Origin: Drosophila pseudoobscura
Taxonomy: Eukaryota; Arthropoda; Insecta; Diptera; Drosophilidae
Reading direction: 5' to 3'
Length of the DNA: 64,000 bases
NCBI RefSeq assembly: GCF_009870125.1
Contig: NC_046680.1
Location: 11,222,001-11,286,000 of the forward strand
In this document: piece after piece, positions 35,458-47,226 of the stretch
Position numbering within the stretch: position 1 is the first letter of the stretch
Layout: the number at the start of each line of letters is the position of its first letter
Program-made: the position numbers and the translations under genes
Notes under the pieces: model-generated
What the model saw: only the letters and a program-made list of their open reading frames with translations
Database searches by the model: none
What the model was told of the DNA's origin: nothing

Positions 35458-35709
35458 AAGAGTCCATACAATAAAATGCTGTCAAGTTCAGAACACAACT
35501 AAATTGGATTCCGACCTTTTCGTTTGTACTCGTGTCCATAAAGTGATCGGGAGATAAATACAGAACAGTATTCCACTTAAAAAACAATCACGAAAATAGG
35601 TATCTATTACTGGGGCACAATTACCAAAACAATCAACCGCAACTGTTCACACTTATAAGCCGTGATTGAGCCTTGCAGCCAGACAGTACTAATTGTTCGG
35701 AGCCCGATC

Positions 35710-36390
35710 ATGGTTAAATTTCACTGGCTATTCTTGATCGTTTTTCTGCCCTACCATGGAAAAGCAGCAAAGGTATTCATAGCCAAAAATAAATTGGAAA
35801 TATTTGAATCAACTCTTCGACAGATTTCGCCTGCAAAGAGTCGCCTGAGTCTGCAATGGAAAACCTTCGATTGCGCATCGAACCCACTCCATGTGAGCCG
35901 GCACAAATGCATCATCCTGGATAACGATAAGTCTCTGATTACCGTCGAAGTTGACTATCTTCAGGCTATAACTCAGCTCAATGCCACGTTCAAATTGTTT
36001 TTGCCTCGACCACCCTTCAAGGAATTCCACAAAATTATCGATCTGAATGTCGATGTCTGTCAGTTCTCCAAAGGCCTGTATGGCCACAAGTTTATTGGGG
36101 TGATCGTGAAGTCGCTTGGCAAGAAGGCGAGCTCCCAGCTGAAGTGTCCCCGTCCAAAGGTGAGCCTCGATGCTAGCTGCTGATTTTGCTGCTGATTTGT
36201 GACTACAGCACTTCTAATTTTTCTATAGGGCCTCTACTCATATCCCAATATAAGCATTGCCGATAATTTGCCAGGCTTTTTGCCAACAACCGATTTTAAA
36301 GTCGAAATCAGTTTTCTATCACCTGACTGTATGTTAAATACGAGTCTCAGTGGAATGTTATACGATCCAGCCAAAACAAGGGGCAAATAA
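35710..36390 (+). CDS. DUF1091 family secreted protein (third of three)
   Basis: Proposed exons are 35710-35772, 35824-36159 and 36229-36390, giving 186 aa. The signal peptide is MVKFHWLFLIVFLPYHGKAA. The first intron (35773-35823, 51 bp) is a multiple of three and has no stop codon, so a retained form with 17 more residues is possible. The sister genes do have an intron here, so I favour splicing. Family features are WKTFDCASNPLHVSRHKC, EVDYLQAITQLNATFKL, DLNVDVCQFSKG and QLKCPRPKG-LYSYPNISI. An in-frame upstream ATG at 35662 exists but would hide the signal peptide. Confidence 0.78.
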
Positions 36391-38679
36391 GGTAATTGAA
36401 TGAAACTTAACTGATTGCTCAGCGAAGGAGATTCTCGATATGAAGAGGTGAAAGAATCTGAACGAATGCAGAGAAATAAACGAAAGCACTTTTGAACAAG
36501 TGGTGTATTAAAGTTTAGGAATTAATTTGGTTCTTTATGGCCAGACACTTGTCGCCTACGCTGTACGTGATCTTTATGTCAAGTACTGTGGACGAAACTG
36601 TCATCGCCATTCCTTACTAGAGCATTATTTACGATTCAAGCTCAAGATTCGCAGCATTGACAAGACATTTCACAACCACGAGCCTGGAAATTTATGGCCA
36701 GCATCGGGGTTCTGTAAACCAGTCGCTGTCTCAGCGGATGACACTCACACACCGACAGAGTCAGAGCCAGAGCCAAAACCCAAATGTCAAATGTTGTTCA
36801 AAAGAACAGCCACAAAGGCAGCAGCAGCAACAGCAACAGATCACGGCAAATGCTAAGAATGTAAGGGTAAAAATCGTTTGACATTTACAGCTGCCTGCCC
36901 TCTTTCGGATGTGGCAGATCCCAGTCTTGTGGTCAGTGTGTGAGTGGGGCAAATTTTGGTGGGGAGACTGCATCGGACAGCTAACCTTGCCTAGCTTTCC
37001 TTTTCATTTTCTTTTTGGTCCGTGCCTGTGGCAGCCTCAGCATCAGCAGCAGTTGCACAACTTGGCGCGCCAATAAGTGACTCACCAGACGAGGAGGAGG
37101 CTTGGTTGCTGTTGCTGTTGCTGTTGGAGTTGCAGTTGCAGTTGTGGGTGCGGAAGATGGAGACGCCGACGTGGACAGACACAGAGGCACAGAGGGACGA
37201 GGCTTGGAGCACAGCGAAGAGGTCGTTTGTTGCAATAGGCGTCGGTGTTTTCTGCTTTTGGTTCGCCCGGTTTTCATACCCTCACCGAAAGTCCCATAAC
37301 TTTGGCGAAAAGCTGCTTACCACGCATGGAAACCATCCGTTGTGGCACCATTTGTGGTGCACTCACATATTTTATTTCCATTCTACTGAATATGGAACCA
37401 AGGGTATCTTCATAATCGATCCCCAAAGTCCGCTTTGACTTCATGTCTTTTTTCGGGTTTTCGCCGGCTCTCCGCCGGTTGTTCAACTCGCGGCGGCATT
37501 GTGTTGCAAGTGTTGGATCTCGATGATAGTTAAATTAATCTTTTTTCCTCGCATTGCTGCTGATTTGGATTCTCTTCCCCACAAATTTTTGCAGATTAAC
37601 CCAATTGTATGGCAACTAATTAACATTTGCGAAGACAAGAGAATACCAAGACCGACCCCGATGCGCCCCGCATTGAACTCAATTATCGTCTTGCCTCACC
37701 TCACCGGCAAAACACTTGAATTGTTACAACAATTTTCGTTTCAGTTCACTTGTGGTGTTGTTAGTATGTCACTCTCCTCACGGATGGCATCCCAATCCAA
37801 GCCATCCACGAATCGACTGCAATTACAAGAATCCGAATACGAATCCGAATGCGAATCCGAAGCTGCGGAATCTCTGCTGCGCCTCAGATGCATATATCAT
37901 GGGGCAAGAGCTGCAGAGAGCCCCGAGTAATCTGCTTTTGGCAAAGACAACAACAAATGCAAACAAAAAACTCGTTCTGGCTTGTTTCTAAATAACGGCA
38001 TTACGAAGATGAACGACCGGACGAGCGCACAGATGGACAGACAATCAACAGACATTTGAGCTGTACCTATGTACATATGTCTGTCTGTACGTGCCACACA
38101 ATCGAAATACATGCAACCGAAAACTCGACTTAGGTGTGGGCCAGAGTTGGGGCATCGCTAGATCTCAAAACACGAGTTCCAAGCGGAGTCTACTAGAGCC
38201 AATGGAACACCCTTTTTTCTCCCAAGAATTTTCAAAAATTCTGTCCTTGATCGGTATGAGATGATCCAATGTATCCATTTCTACTGTCGTCCAATAAAAT
38301 ACCAAAGCTCTGAATATGTTAAAGTTAAAGTTAAAACTTTGGTACTATCTGTAATAAGAGCGACCAATTTTTGTTTGTTTTTGATTTTAACATTTAAGCA
38401 TCACTGAGCGTTCAAACAACAATTACCCATCTGTTGGATCTGTTCAGTCGGACAACTATAGCAGCAGCAACAACGACAAAGAGAGCTGCAGCAAGAGCAG
38501 CAGCAGCAAGAGCAACTATGGCCAATGCAACTATGCAGCCTCTCATCTGCAGCAACCGCTGCATCTGCCGCTGTGTGCGTGTGTCTCTCGCTCTCCCGTG
38601 GAACCACTGGCAACACTGCTGTGTGGGTAATGGACGAGGCCAGATGTGCAGGAGGAGGCCAGAGTCGGAGCGATTCGCC
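36391..38679. other. gene-free stretch upstream of Cpr49Ah
   Basis: About 2.3 kb without a supported exon. CAG/CAA-rich patches at about 36815-36845, 37025-37140 and 38458-38515 produce Gln, Ala or Ser-rich shadow frames that are open on both strands. These look like low-complexity DNA, possibly enhancer sequence, and not like genes. Confidence 0.5.
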
Positions 38680-38687
38680 TATATAAG
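38680..38687 (+). promoter_or_regulatory. TATA box of Cpr49Ah
   Basis: TATATAAG 144 bases upstream of the ATG at 38824. Confidence 0.75.
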
Positions 38688-38823
38688 GCTTAAATAGGGC
38701 CGCGCTTGGCACAGTGTCTTGCGGAGCTGCTTTCACTTGCCAGTCGTAGTGCCAGCCAAACGGGCGACAAATCGGTCGAACAAAAAATCACCAATCAGTG
38801 GATAAAAGACCAATCCCAACGAA

Positions 38824-39505
38824 ATGAAAGTGCTTGTAAGTCCCGTGCCGTCCCCCTCCCCCAGACCTAGAGACCATCCCAGCCGCATCTGTGATTTGTG
38901 TGAACTGTGAACTATTAAACTGCAACTATCGTTTGCAGATACTCATCTCGATGCTTGCTCTGTCCTGCCACGGCCAGCATCAGCACCAGCATCATAACCA
39001 GCATCACAGCGCCAACAACATACCGCGGGACGAGAAGCCCGACCATCATCGCCACGAGGATCTGCGCGAGACGAGTACATGGATACCCATTCTCAAGTAC
39101 AACAAGGAACAGAGCGAGGACGGCAGCTACAAGACGGAGTACGAGACGGGCAACAACATCATCCACGAGGAGACGGGCTTCCTCAAGGACTTTGACACGA
39201 ATCCGAATGGAGTCCTGGTCCAGCATGGCCAGTACTCGTACCAGTCACCGGAGGGCCAGCTGGTAAACGTTCAGTACACGGCCGATGAGAACGGCTTCCG
39301 TGCCACAGGCGACCACATACCCACCCCGCCCGCCATACCCGAGGAGATCCAGAAGGGACTGGACCAGATCTATGCTGGCATCAAGCTGCAGCAGGAACGA
39401 CTCGAGCAGCGGGCCAAAACGGACCCAGACTTTGCCCGGAAGCTGGAGGAGCGTCGCGTTGCCAATCAAAATGGGCAATATATCGGTCTGCTCGAGAATC
39501 AATAG
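38824..39505 (+). CDS. Cpr49Ah: RR-1 type cuticular protein Cpr49Ah
   Basis: Two exons: 38824-38835 (ATG AAA GTG CTT) and 38939-39505, giving 192 aa. The signal peptide is MKVLILISMLALSCHG. A His/Gln-rich stretch follows (HQHQHHNQHHSANN and HHRHEDLRET, about residues 17-47). The RR domain spans about residues 67-140: EDGSYKTEYETGNN, EETGFLKDF, GQYSYQSPEG, TADENGFRATGDHIPTPPAIP. A charged helical tail (LQQERLEQRAKTDPDFARKL) of about 50 residues ends the protein. It is a secreted chitin-binding protein; the His-rich arm could bind metal or take part in cross-linking, which is inference. Confidence 0.87.
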
Positions 39506-39814
39506 ATGTGTGTTCTTCAGATTCCCCCATCCTTTCCACCCCCCACCGAACTGATGATCCTGGAAACGTGCTGAAAACATTTGCTAAACATTACTAATCC
39601 GCCAACCAACATTCCCCGCCAGAACAACAACAACAATAAGACTGTGATTTCATTTGCAAATTCTTCCAAAAAATCCCATTTGGAATCTGAAATCTGGAAC
39701 CATTCTCCGCTCGGCAAACTATATCGACTAACATGAAATTTGCATAACTAAGATCCACTTACAGAAACACACACGCACACACACACGCACACGCACTCAT
39801 CGCATCGGGCACTC

Positions 39815-39820
39815 AATAAA
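39815..39820 (+). terminator. poly(A) signal of Cpr49Ah
   Basis: AATAAA about 310 bases after the stop codon, following a CA-rich microsatellite at about 39766-39796. Confidence 0.5.
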
Positions 39821-41839
39821 TTATATTTTTGTTAACGAGTGTGAAAGTTTTGCCGCTATAAAACAATAAAAGAAAAACTAACGTTTCCATTACGCCAAAC
39901 CGACTTGATGATTTTCCCATTTTTCCCATTTCACTACGAGCCACTGCTCCTCCTCCATCCTCTACGCTCCCCATCCATCCATCCATCCATCGTCTGGTGT
40001 CCATAATGCTCAGACAGACGTGACAAAGCGTTTATGGGTCTTCATTATTTTTTTTTTAATTTTTCCTTATTTATTGTTATCTTTTTCGTTGCTGGTTTAC
40101 TGTCTTTTTTCGCAGATCGAGTTTCCTCTGTCAGTTTATTGATCCCATTCCATGCAGCGCAGGTTGAGCTTTTCCCATTTTCCATATTTCTACATCGACT
40201 GCCGTCGACTCTTCGTCTTCTTCTAGTGCTGCTTGCTGTTGCACTTACTGCTGCTTGATATATGCATGGAAATTGTCTGTCGAGCGCCTATGACTGGTTG
40301 CTGGTTGCATAATTATGACAGTTTGCGAGATTGGGATTGGGAACGGGAATGGGAACGGGGAGAATCGGGTGAATCGGGTCCACGAGCCGTACAGACGTAG
40401 TGGTCCATGAATGGGTTAGTGGCCCAACTCCAGCCGGTCTCTCCACTCAATCGGCCAATTATTTCATAAGCTCATGGCCCAAAACTATTTTACCGTTGGC
40501 CTTCTTTGAAAAGTAGCCCTTAGCCAAACAAGCAACAAGAAGAACCAAAAATAGCTGTCATCAACAGGCTGAAAGAACAAACACCAAACGGGCAAAAACC
40601 AGCTAAATCTTTTGTGCCACGAAACGGCAAGCGATTTGGCCACATATTTGCATAAGTGTAAGCATACACCTGCGGTCAAAATATTGGTATGGCCAAAAAG
40701 CTGATTATGTATTATGTATGTATTATGTATTATGTATTATGTATGATTTAATATAGTATTCTATGGCTAATAATTTAACTTGGATTAAATTTGGTGGAAT
40801 TATTTAGGAGCCTTGGAAGGTGCTACTACTATAAGAAGACAAACTAAATATATACGTGTTTAGAACATGTCAATCACAATAGTTTTAACCATAAAACTAT
40901 TCAGATAAGATCAAACAATACCAATAATGCTTTAAGTTTTCTATTAAGAGTTATTCAAAATTTCAACAAGTTCTATAGACCACCTTTTATAGTCGTCAAA
41001 CCATAAGCAATCATATTGCCAGTGTGGTGTAGTATTTATTCTATAATTGCGACCCATACTGTCGTATGGTATGTGTTAAGAAATATGGAGAGTCCACCAA
41101 AAAATAAATCAATTCCGCTGCATTTTCACCGCCATGGCAGGCAGAGCATAGACCCCAAAAGCAAAACTCCAAAGACTGTTTATTCGCCATTAAGTTTCAA
41201 CGCTCTTGCGCATAATTAAAATGAAAAAAAAAATAAGTTTAACAAAGGAAAAATTTCTATGGCCTGTGATTAGAAAGAATCTTTCTTCTCGGTTTCTGTC
41301 TGACCAGCGCTTGGGCTTTGAATTGATTTGGCCAACGTCAGTTGCCGTTTAGAAGCCGTCGCGTGCAGATCACGAATCATCGTCTACGGGAAACCCGAAG
41401 ATATTGGGGAAAAGAGGAACAGCGGTACCTGGAGAATCTAGAAGGGGCGGACAGGTGTGCGTCGGTTGGTCGAATTCGCGGGAGCGTTAAACCGAGAAGA
41501 GGTAGCGGTACAAGTGTGGAGTGGAGTGGAGTGGAGTGTGTAGTGGCGTGGAGTGGGGTGAAAAGAAATGGAGAGAAGTGGAGACGGGGAGAGCAACAAG
41601 AGCAAGAAGTGCGTGCGAATATCGAATTGACATCGAAGCTCCGTTAAAGCACGCGCACAATGGTTTGTTATTGTGGCCGCCGCTGAAAACGAGAATGAAA
41701 CAATAAAGCCGCTGAAAAACTAACTGTAAAATATACGAATAGGTATACTCCAGCAATCAGCAGAAGTGGCACACGAGAGGCCGCGATAATATAAACAGAA
41801 ATCGAAAACAAAATCCCATCCGATAGGTGAGATCCGAAG
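39821..41839. other. gene-free stretch with several simple repeats
   Basis: It contains (ATCC)n at about 39972-39990, (TTATGTA)n at about 40704-40745 and a GGAGT repeat at about 41516-41560. The last few hundred bases probably form the 5' UTR of the gene starting at 41840. No other exon is supported. Confidence 0.5.
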
Positions 41840-43293
41840 ATGGTTAGTCACCCGCACGAGTGGATGCTGTGGCTAGTGGCCCTCAGTGGCTGTCACCTGA
41901 TCAGCGCCCAGCAGCTGCAGGGGCCGCCGCCCCGTCCCCGGGGACGTATACGCATTTCGGATATGCAGGCACAGATTCCTGGTCCAGACCCGATTCTACG
42001 AAGTTGGGCCAACGTGGGCGCAGTGCCGGTCAGCTCCACGGTGCACACCCACATTCCGCTGCTAAGAGAGGAGAACGCCAGGCCAGCCACGCCCAGGCAG
42101 GAGTCGTCGGTGGTGTACGGCAACTGGAAGCCGGAGCATCCGGAGAACCCCTACGAGGCGGAAACGGAGCAACAGCCCAAGGAGCGGGTCTACGGGCGGT
42201 TGGAGGCCATGCTGATGGGAATGCCAGCTGCAGGTAAGAGTGCATGTTTCGGTGTGTTCAAACCCTAAACGCCTCCGTTTCAGGCATTGATGCGCAGCCA
42301 TCCAGATCCAGCGAGGAACAGCAGGCTCCCATCGCTCCTGGAGGCTATCAGAGTCCAGGCTTTGGGCGTCCCGCCAGCTTTGAGCGATCGCCGGAGAAGC
42401 ACGGACGTCGGCGCATAAGCTCCCAGCAGGCGCCGCACCAATTCGAAGTGGTACAGTTGAATGCCACCGATCCTCTACTTAGGGCCATGGCCAAGCAAAT
42501 CAATGAATCTGTGGAGACGACAACGGCGGCCCGTCGACCATCTCAATCCACCACGGACGACAGCTGGATGCCTTTGCCGTATCCCTATCCCTATGACACT
42601 ACAGTGCCGGCTCCATCTTCAACTAGCTCCTCGAGTTCAAGCCTGCCGCAGTCATCCATGGTGCACCCTCCGGCGCCCACTCAAGCCACGAGGTCAACAA
42701 CGGTCTCGCTCAACTGGCCCACGGATTTTATCGACAGCTCCTCGAACACCGCGAGCACCGAACCCGAAAGCGTGGATAGGAATCTCAGCATGAACATTGA
42801 CAGGCGCGACGATAGCGTTGGGGATTCTGTGGATGACTACAAGTACTACGAGGACTCGCTCAACTCCGCCCAGATGCACAGCGAGCTGAGTGTGCCGGAG
42901 ACGCTGGTGCCGCAACGGCCGCTCAATATCACCCGCGTTGGGATACCCTACGAGGAGCGGAACGCGGCCGAGGAGCCTACCATATGCGTGCCCCTAACCG
43001 TCACAGAGACATCTCTGGCCTCGGACAGTGCCACGCCTCTGGTGTTGGAGGTTGAGCGTGTCTACTGCTTTCCCCTGCCCAAAGTGGAGGTCCGTCCGGG
43101 CAGCGTCATACGCCAACAGGTGGAACAGATAACAAGGTCGAGTCGGGGAGAAGTCCCCGAAATGGACATGGAACCAACGGAGCAGCCAATGCCAACCGAG
43201 GTGACAGCCGGGGCCAGCCAGACAACAAGCACACTCGCTGCGACGCTATTCCTCCTCATCGGCTACTGTACCTGGCCAAGGATTTTGATTTAG
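41840..43293 (+). CDS. secreted or GPI-anchored low-complexity protein of unknown function
   Basis: Two exons: 41840-42233 and 42284-43293, giving 467 aa. The N-terminal signal peptide (EWMLWLVALSGCHLISAQQ) is followed by Pro/Arg-rich sequence (GPPPRPRGRIRISD). A central region is rich in Ser, Thr and Pro (TSSSSSSLPQSS) and in acidic/Tyr residues (VGDSVDDYKYYEDS). A short more ordered region has paired Cys (EPTICVPLTVTE ... RVYCFPLPKVEV). The C-terminus is hydrophobic (TLAATLFLLIGYCTWPRILI), suggesting a GPI or membrane anchor. I recognise no domain. It sits just beyond Cpr49Ah, where D. melanogaster carries an uncharacterised gene, so an extracellular or cuticle-surface role is possible but inferred. 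Confidence 0.75.
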
Positions 43294-43357
43294 AATTAGA
43301 ATTACCACAGATCACTTAATAACTCAGGGGCTAATCGTAATATACAATTAGTTACAC

Positions 43358-43363
43358 AATAAA
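43358..43363 (+). terminator. poly(A) signal of the 41.8-43.3 kb gene
   Basis: AATAAA 65 bases after the stop codon. Confidence 0.6.
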
Positions 43364-43827
43364 AGCAAAGCACACGCATCCTATCGGCTCTGCAGATGCT
43401 ATTTGTTTATTTTCCAATCGGAGAGCGTTGAACGATAAGCTATTATCAACGTTTATTGGTCCGATAAGACGTTTCCATTCATAAAAAGCGAATATTATCA
43501 TGAATGGCTGAGGATAGTGAGGGCCATGATACAAACACAACGATAAATGAGTACTCTACTCTTTTAAATAATGTGCTCTGATTCAAATGATTCATTTTTA
43601 AGACGCCAAACAATATAAAACAATCTATTGCTTCCTTCTTTAGCGTTTTCAAAAGAGAGCAGAACACCCATCGAAAGACTGGAAAATGTTCTTATGTCTC
43701 CACTCTATTGATTTTAAATGCATATCTCTTAAATCATATTTTAATCAACTAATTAAAGGATTGTAAATATTCATATGTATCTATATACATATATATATGT
43801 ACATGAATTTATCAGATCGTTCAGATC

Positions 43828-45698
43828 TCACTTGCCTGTTCCGTTTTGGGCAATAAATAGTTCGCGTGCCGTCTTGCGCAACGTCTTGCCATTGACATTG
43901 GCCGGCAGCTTGTCGGTGAACTGGACTCCGGCATGCAATTGCTTTTGCAGTGCAGGTAACCGCTTGGCCACGTGATCCGAAATATCCTTTGCTGTTACTA
44001 CAGCTCCTTTGGCCTTGACCACCAAGGCGCCGGCAGCATCGCCCTCCCGCTCATCGTACACTCCAACGACGCACACGTCCTGCACTTGCGGCAGCTCCGA
44101 GATGACACTCTCGATCTCAGTCGGCCAATAGTGATGGCCCTGGTACTTTAGGATCTCCTTTTTGCGATCGACTATGTAAAGGAAGTTCTGCTCATCGAAG
44201 TAGCCCAGATCGCCGGTGTGGAACCAGCCCTCCACGTCCTGCATCTGAAGTGTAGCCTCGGGATTTCCGAAGTAACCATTCCATGTCTGCCCCCTATCCA
44301 CATAGATCTCCCCAACTTCATTGTATGTCAAGTTCTTTCCATCCTCGTCCACAATGCGCATTCTCACGCCCGCCACGGGTTTGCCAACCGAAGATATATT
44401 GCTGATTCCAATACTACTCGTTATGATAAAGGTCTCCGTCAAACCATAGCCAGAGGTAAGTATCGCATTCTTGCAGAGCTCTTGGGTCCGCTGAAGGGTG
44501 GCCATCGAAACCGCACCGCCGACATAGTGCACGTTCTTTAGGGGTGCCAGATCTTTCGGTGTGGCGTCCGGATAACTTATCAGGGCAGAAAGATGGCGAG
44601 GCGGCAGCACGGCACAGTCGATCTTGTACTTCTTCACCAGCTGCACAAAGTACTCTGGAGTGAAGGGTTTGCTGGTAATGATTCGGGTGGCACCAAACAC
44701 AGTGCTATAGATAAATGTGACCACGCCGGTGACCCAGTCCAAGCCACTCGATGATAACATGCTCAGTTCGCTGTTGATCAGGCTGTGCAAGAATAATATA
44801 GAACAAATTTAAATTTTAATTTTTAATTTTAATTTTAAAAGTAAATAGTTCTATACTCACGGGTTATCCTGCATCAGAACATTGTTGGAAATGCAAACCG
44901 CCTTGGGCAAGCCTGTTGTTCCCGAGGAGCACAAAATGGCCATGGTCTGGCCCCCTCCCTCCTTCAATGGCTCTGGCCTACAAAGCATCTCGCGTTAGTC
45001 AGAAAATAGATATTTCCTTCGTCACTCACTGGTATCCCGCTTCAGTAGTGGTGGGATCCAGAAGATCCTCTATCTTGTGCACTCCCTCTACGGGATCCGT
45101 GATAGTGTAGATCTCCGGCTGCCATCCAGCAGTAGCCGCACGAACCTTGTCGTACACATTTCCATCGCAGAATATCAGTCTGGGATTGGTTATCGAGAAC
45201 ACATGGGTTACGGTAGCTGCGTCAACAGATTCCCATACTTATTACTCAGAAATTGTTAGGCGATACTCTTGATGGCAGTACCAACCTTCGTCTTGATCCG
45301 GATTAACCGAGTGGAATGGTGTTCCATTCATTAGGCAAGCCACCCCTAGGGGCATTAAGTAAGTACAGTTCTTAGCAACAATGCCAATAACATCCTTATT
45401 ACTGAGCGCACGCTTCTTGAAGTACTGAGCAATCCGAATGGCCCAGGTGAGACCCTGTTCGAAGGTGACTGTGACTCCATCAATGTCGTTTATCTGCAGT
45501 GAAGTAGAAATCTGTAGGTGGGTCTCTTCGGGGCGAACCCAATTGGTTCTGACTCACCTGCCACACGTTCTTGGGCCAGATCCTCATTGTGTTAAAAATA
45601 ATTTTACCAATGGACGTGTCATAGTGGTATAAGGGGCTGCGTTTGGTTCCACTCCAAATTCTCTCCTTCTCATCGTATGTCGTGGGTATTCCTGCCAT
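43828..45698 (-). CDS. acyl-CoA synthetase / luciferase-like AMP-dependent ligase, copy 1
   Basis: Five minus-strand exons: 45698-45558, 45493-45286, 45216-45030, 44977-44861 and 44782-43828, giving 535 aa. The protein belongs to the ANL superfamily, which activates a carboxylic acid with ATP to the acyl-AMP and then forms the CoA thioester. Core motifs are ILCSSGTTGLPKAV (P-loop-like A3), SGYGLTET (A5), GWFHTGDLGYFDEQNFLYIV (A8, adenylate-binding Asp) and DRKKEILKYQG. PANVNGKTLRK holds the catalytic Lys. It resembles the fly luciferase-like acyl-CoA synthetases (CG8834 type). The C-terminus is NGTGK, with no SKL peroxisome signal. It is followed on the same strand by a paralogue with the same exon lengths (141, 208, 187, 117, 955). 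TATA box at 45768-45775. Confidence 0.9.
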
Positions 45699-45767
45699 AC
45701 TTGAAGAGCTCCAAGAACGACTTTGTCGTTCTTTGTCGACTGTGCCGTTCTCTGTTGTGGAAGAACC

Positions 45768-45775
45768 TATTTATA
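45768..45775 (-). promoter_or_regulatory. TATA box of AMP-dependent ligase copy 1
   Basis: TATAAATA on the minus strand, 70 bases upstream of the ATG. The paralogue has the same box at nearly the same distance. Confidence 0.75.
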
Positions 45776-47226
45776 GGGATCCACGGCTGAGCACTGTATC
45801 AATGTTTGAGGTCGATAGTACATCACAAGACGCCTGTTGTTGCGCTAGGCCCCGACTACATGATACCCTGCACCAGCAGGGCATTCATATAGCAAATAAT
45901 CTATCTCGCCTCAGCAAAGAGCTTGCAGCTCTAGTCTAAAATATATTTATCCGAAATACCTACTACTGACAGAGACGTAAAATCAGAAATGCACATAATC
46001 GTTATTCAGCAGTTTTACATATCTTATCAGTGCATAAGCTACATATAGTCCACTAATTTTGTATACTTCTATGTTCGAAAAAGCTCTTTTCTACGACATT
46101 CGATTCCAGAAATGTTTTCAATTAGTTTAGATACATTTCACCATCCAAATTGATATCAATCCTAAACAGCTAAACTTCAACCAAAACGTTTGCCTTTGCC
46201 TTATCTCTACAACCGTACATCCCAATTGAAATCAAAAGATTTCATTACCAACGTACAAATAAGTCGTGTTTGAATATTTTTCGGCCTAAAAATATACCAT
46301 CAAATTTGTAGGGCTTTTAATGAAATCGAGAATACGATATTCTTAAAGATTGATTAACTATAACGTTTGGTGTACTCGTAATTACAAGTATATTTTAAGG
46401 CATTCTGATATTTTGTACACCATTCTTTTTTAAATATACTTTTTATATGCATCAAGGACCTAATGTTTCTGCCAAGCGAAGGTATATATAGTTTTAGTCA
46501 ATACAAAAATAAGATTCCGAATACTTCTGTGAAATCAAACCACCAGTACGGCTATTTCGTTTATAATCTCAATAACTTAACAATTGGAAAAGAAGTATTG
46601 CTGGTATTGCTCATAAAATTAGTGATCAAATTTAAACAACAAGGCCGAAAGTCGATAAACTAACCTGGTATTAAACAGCCTCCAACATCAGAATCGATTT
46701 AACCAGGACCGTATGCATAAACATCTGTATCCTGGAGATTATACCTACCAAACTTTGTTGGTGCGAAAAATCTGAAGCTTCTATTGAGTGGAGTTTTTTT
46801 AATCAACTCATATATGTATAACTTATCTTCACCGGTGCATCGATTGTGAGAGGTGCGTTCTTTCTTGTGCACATTTCACATACATACATATGTATGTCAT
46901 TGATTCAATTCCTTATTTGAGAGCGTTGATAGAAGCCCCACCGAAATAGAAGCCCATTCATAAGAACTGCATCTTATCAGCAATGCCTAAGAGCTCAAGC
47001 TTGCTGAGATATCATAGCTGGTCTTTACAAATCCAGGCCAAAGCAAGAAAAAGGACGGATTATTTCTGTTTCAGGAACACTTTATTGCTGACCAAAGGTT
47101 CGTCTGTATTGTCGAGTACTCAGAACTAAAACACTCCAACTGAATATGATTCTTTGAACTTATCTGACACACTTATGATTGCAAAATATAGGAATATATA
47201 TATGTACTTGTTAGACCGTTGAGAAC
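45776..47226. other. AT-rich spacer between the two ligase genes
   Basis: About 1.45 kb with no supported exon. The short frame at 46463-46663 has no family resemblance. Confidence 0.5.

Noticed and set aside
36657-37299. Gln/Ala/Leu-rich frames around CAG/CTG repeats
   Set aside because: Low-complexity repeats open in several frames; no gene signals.
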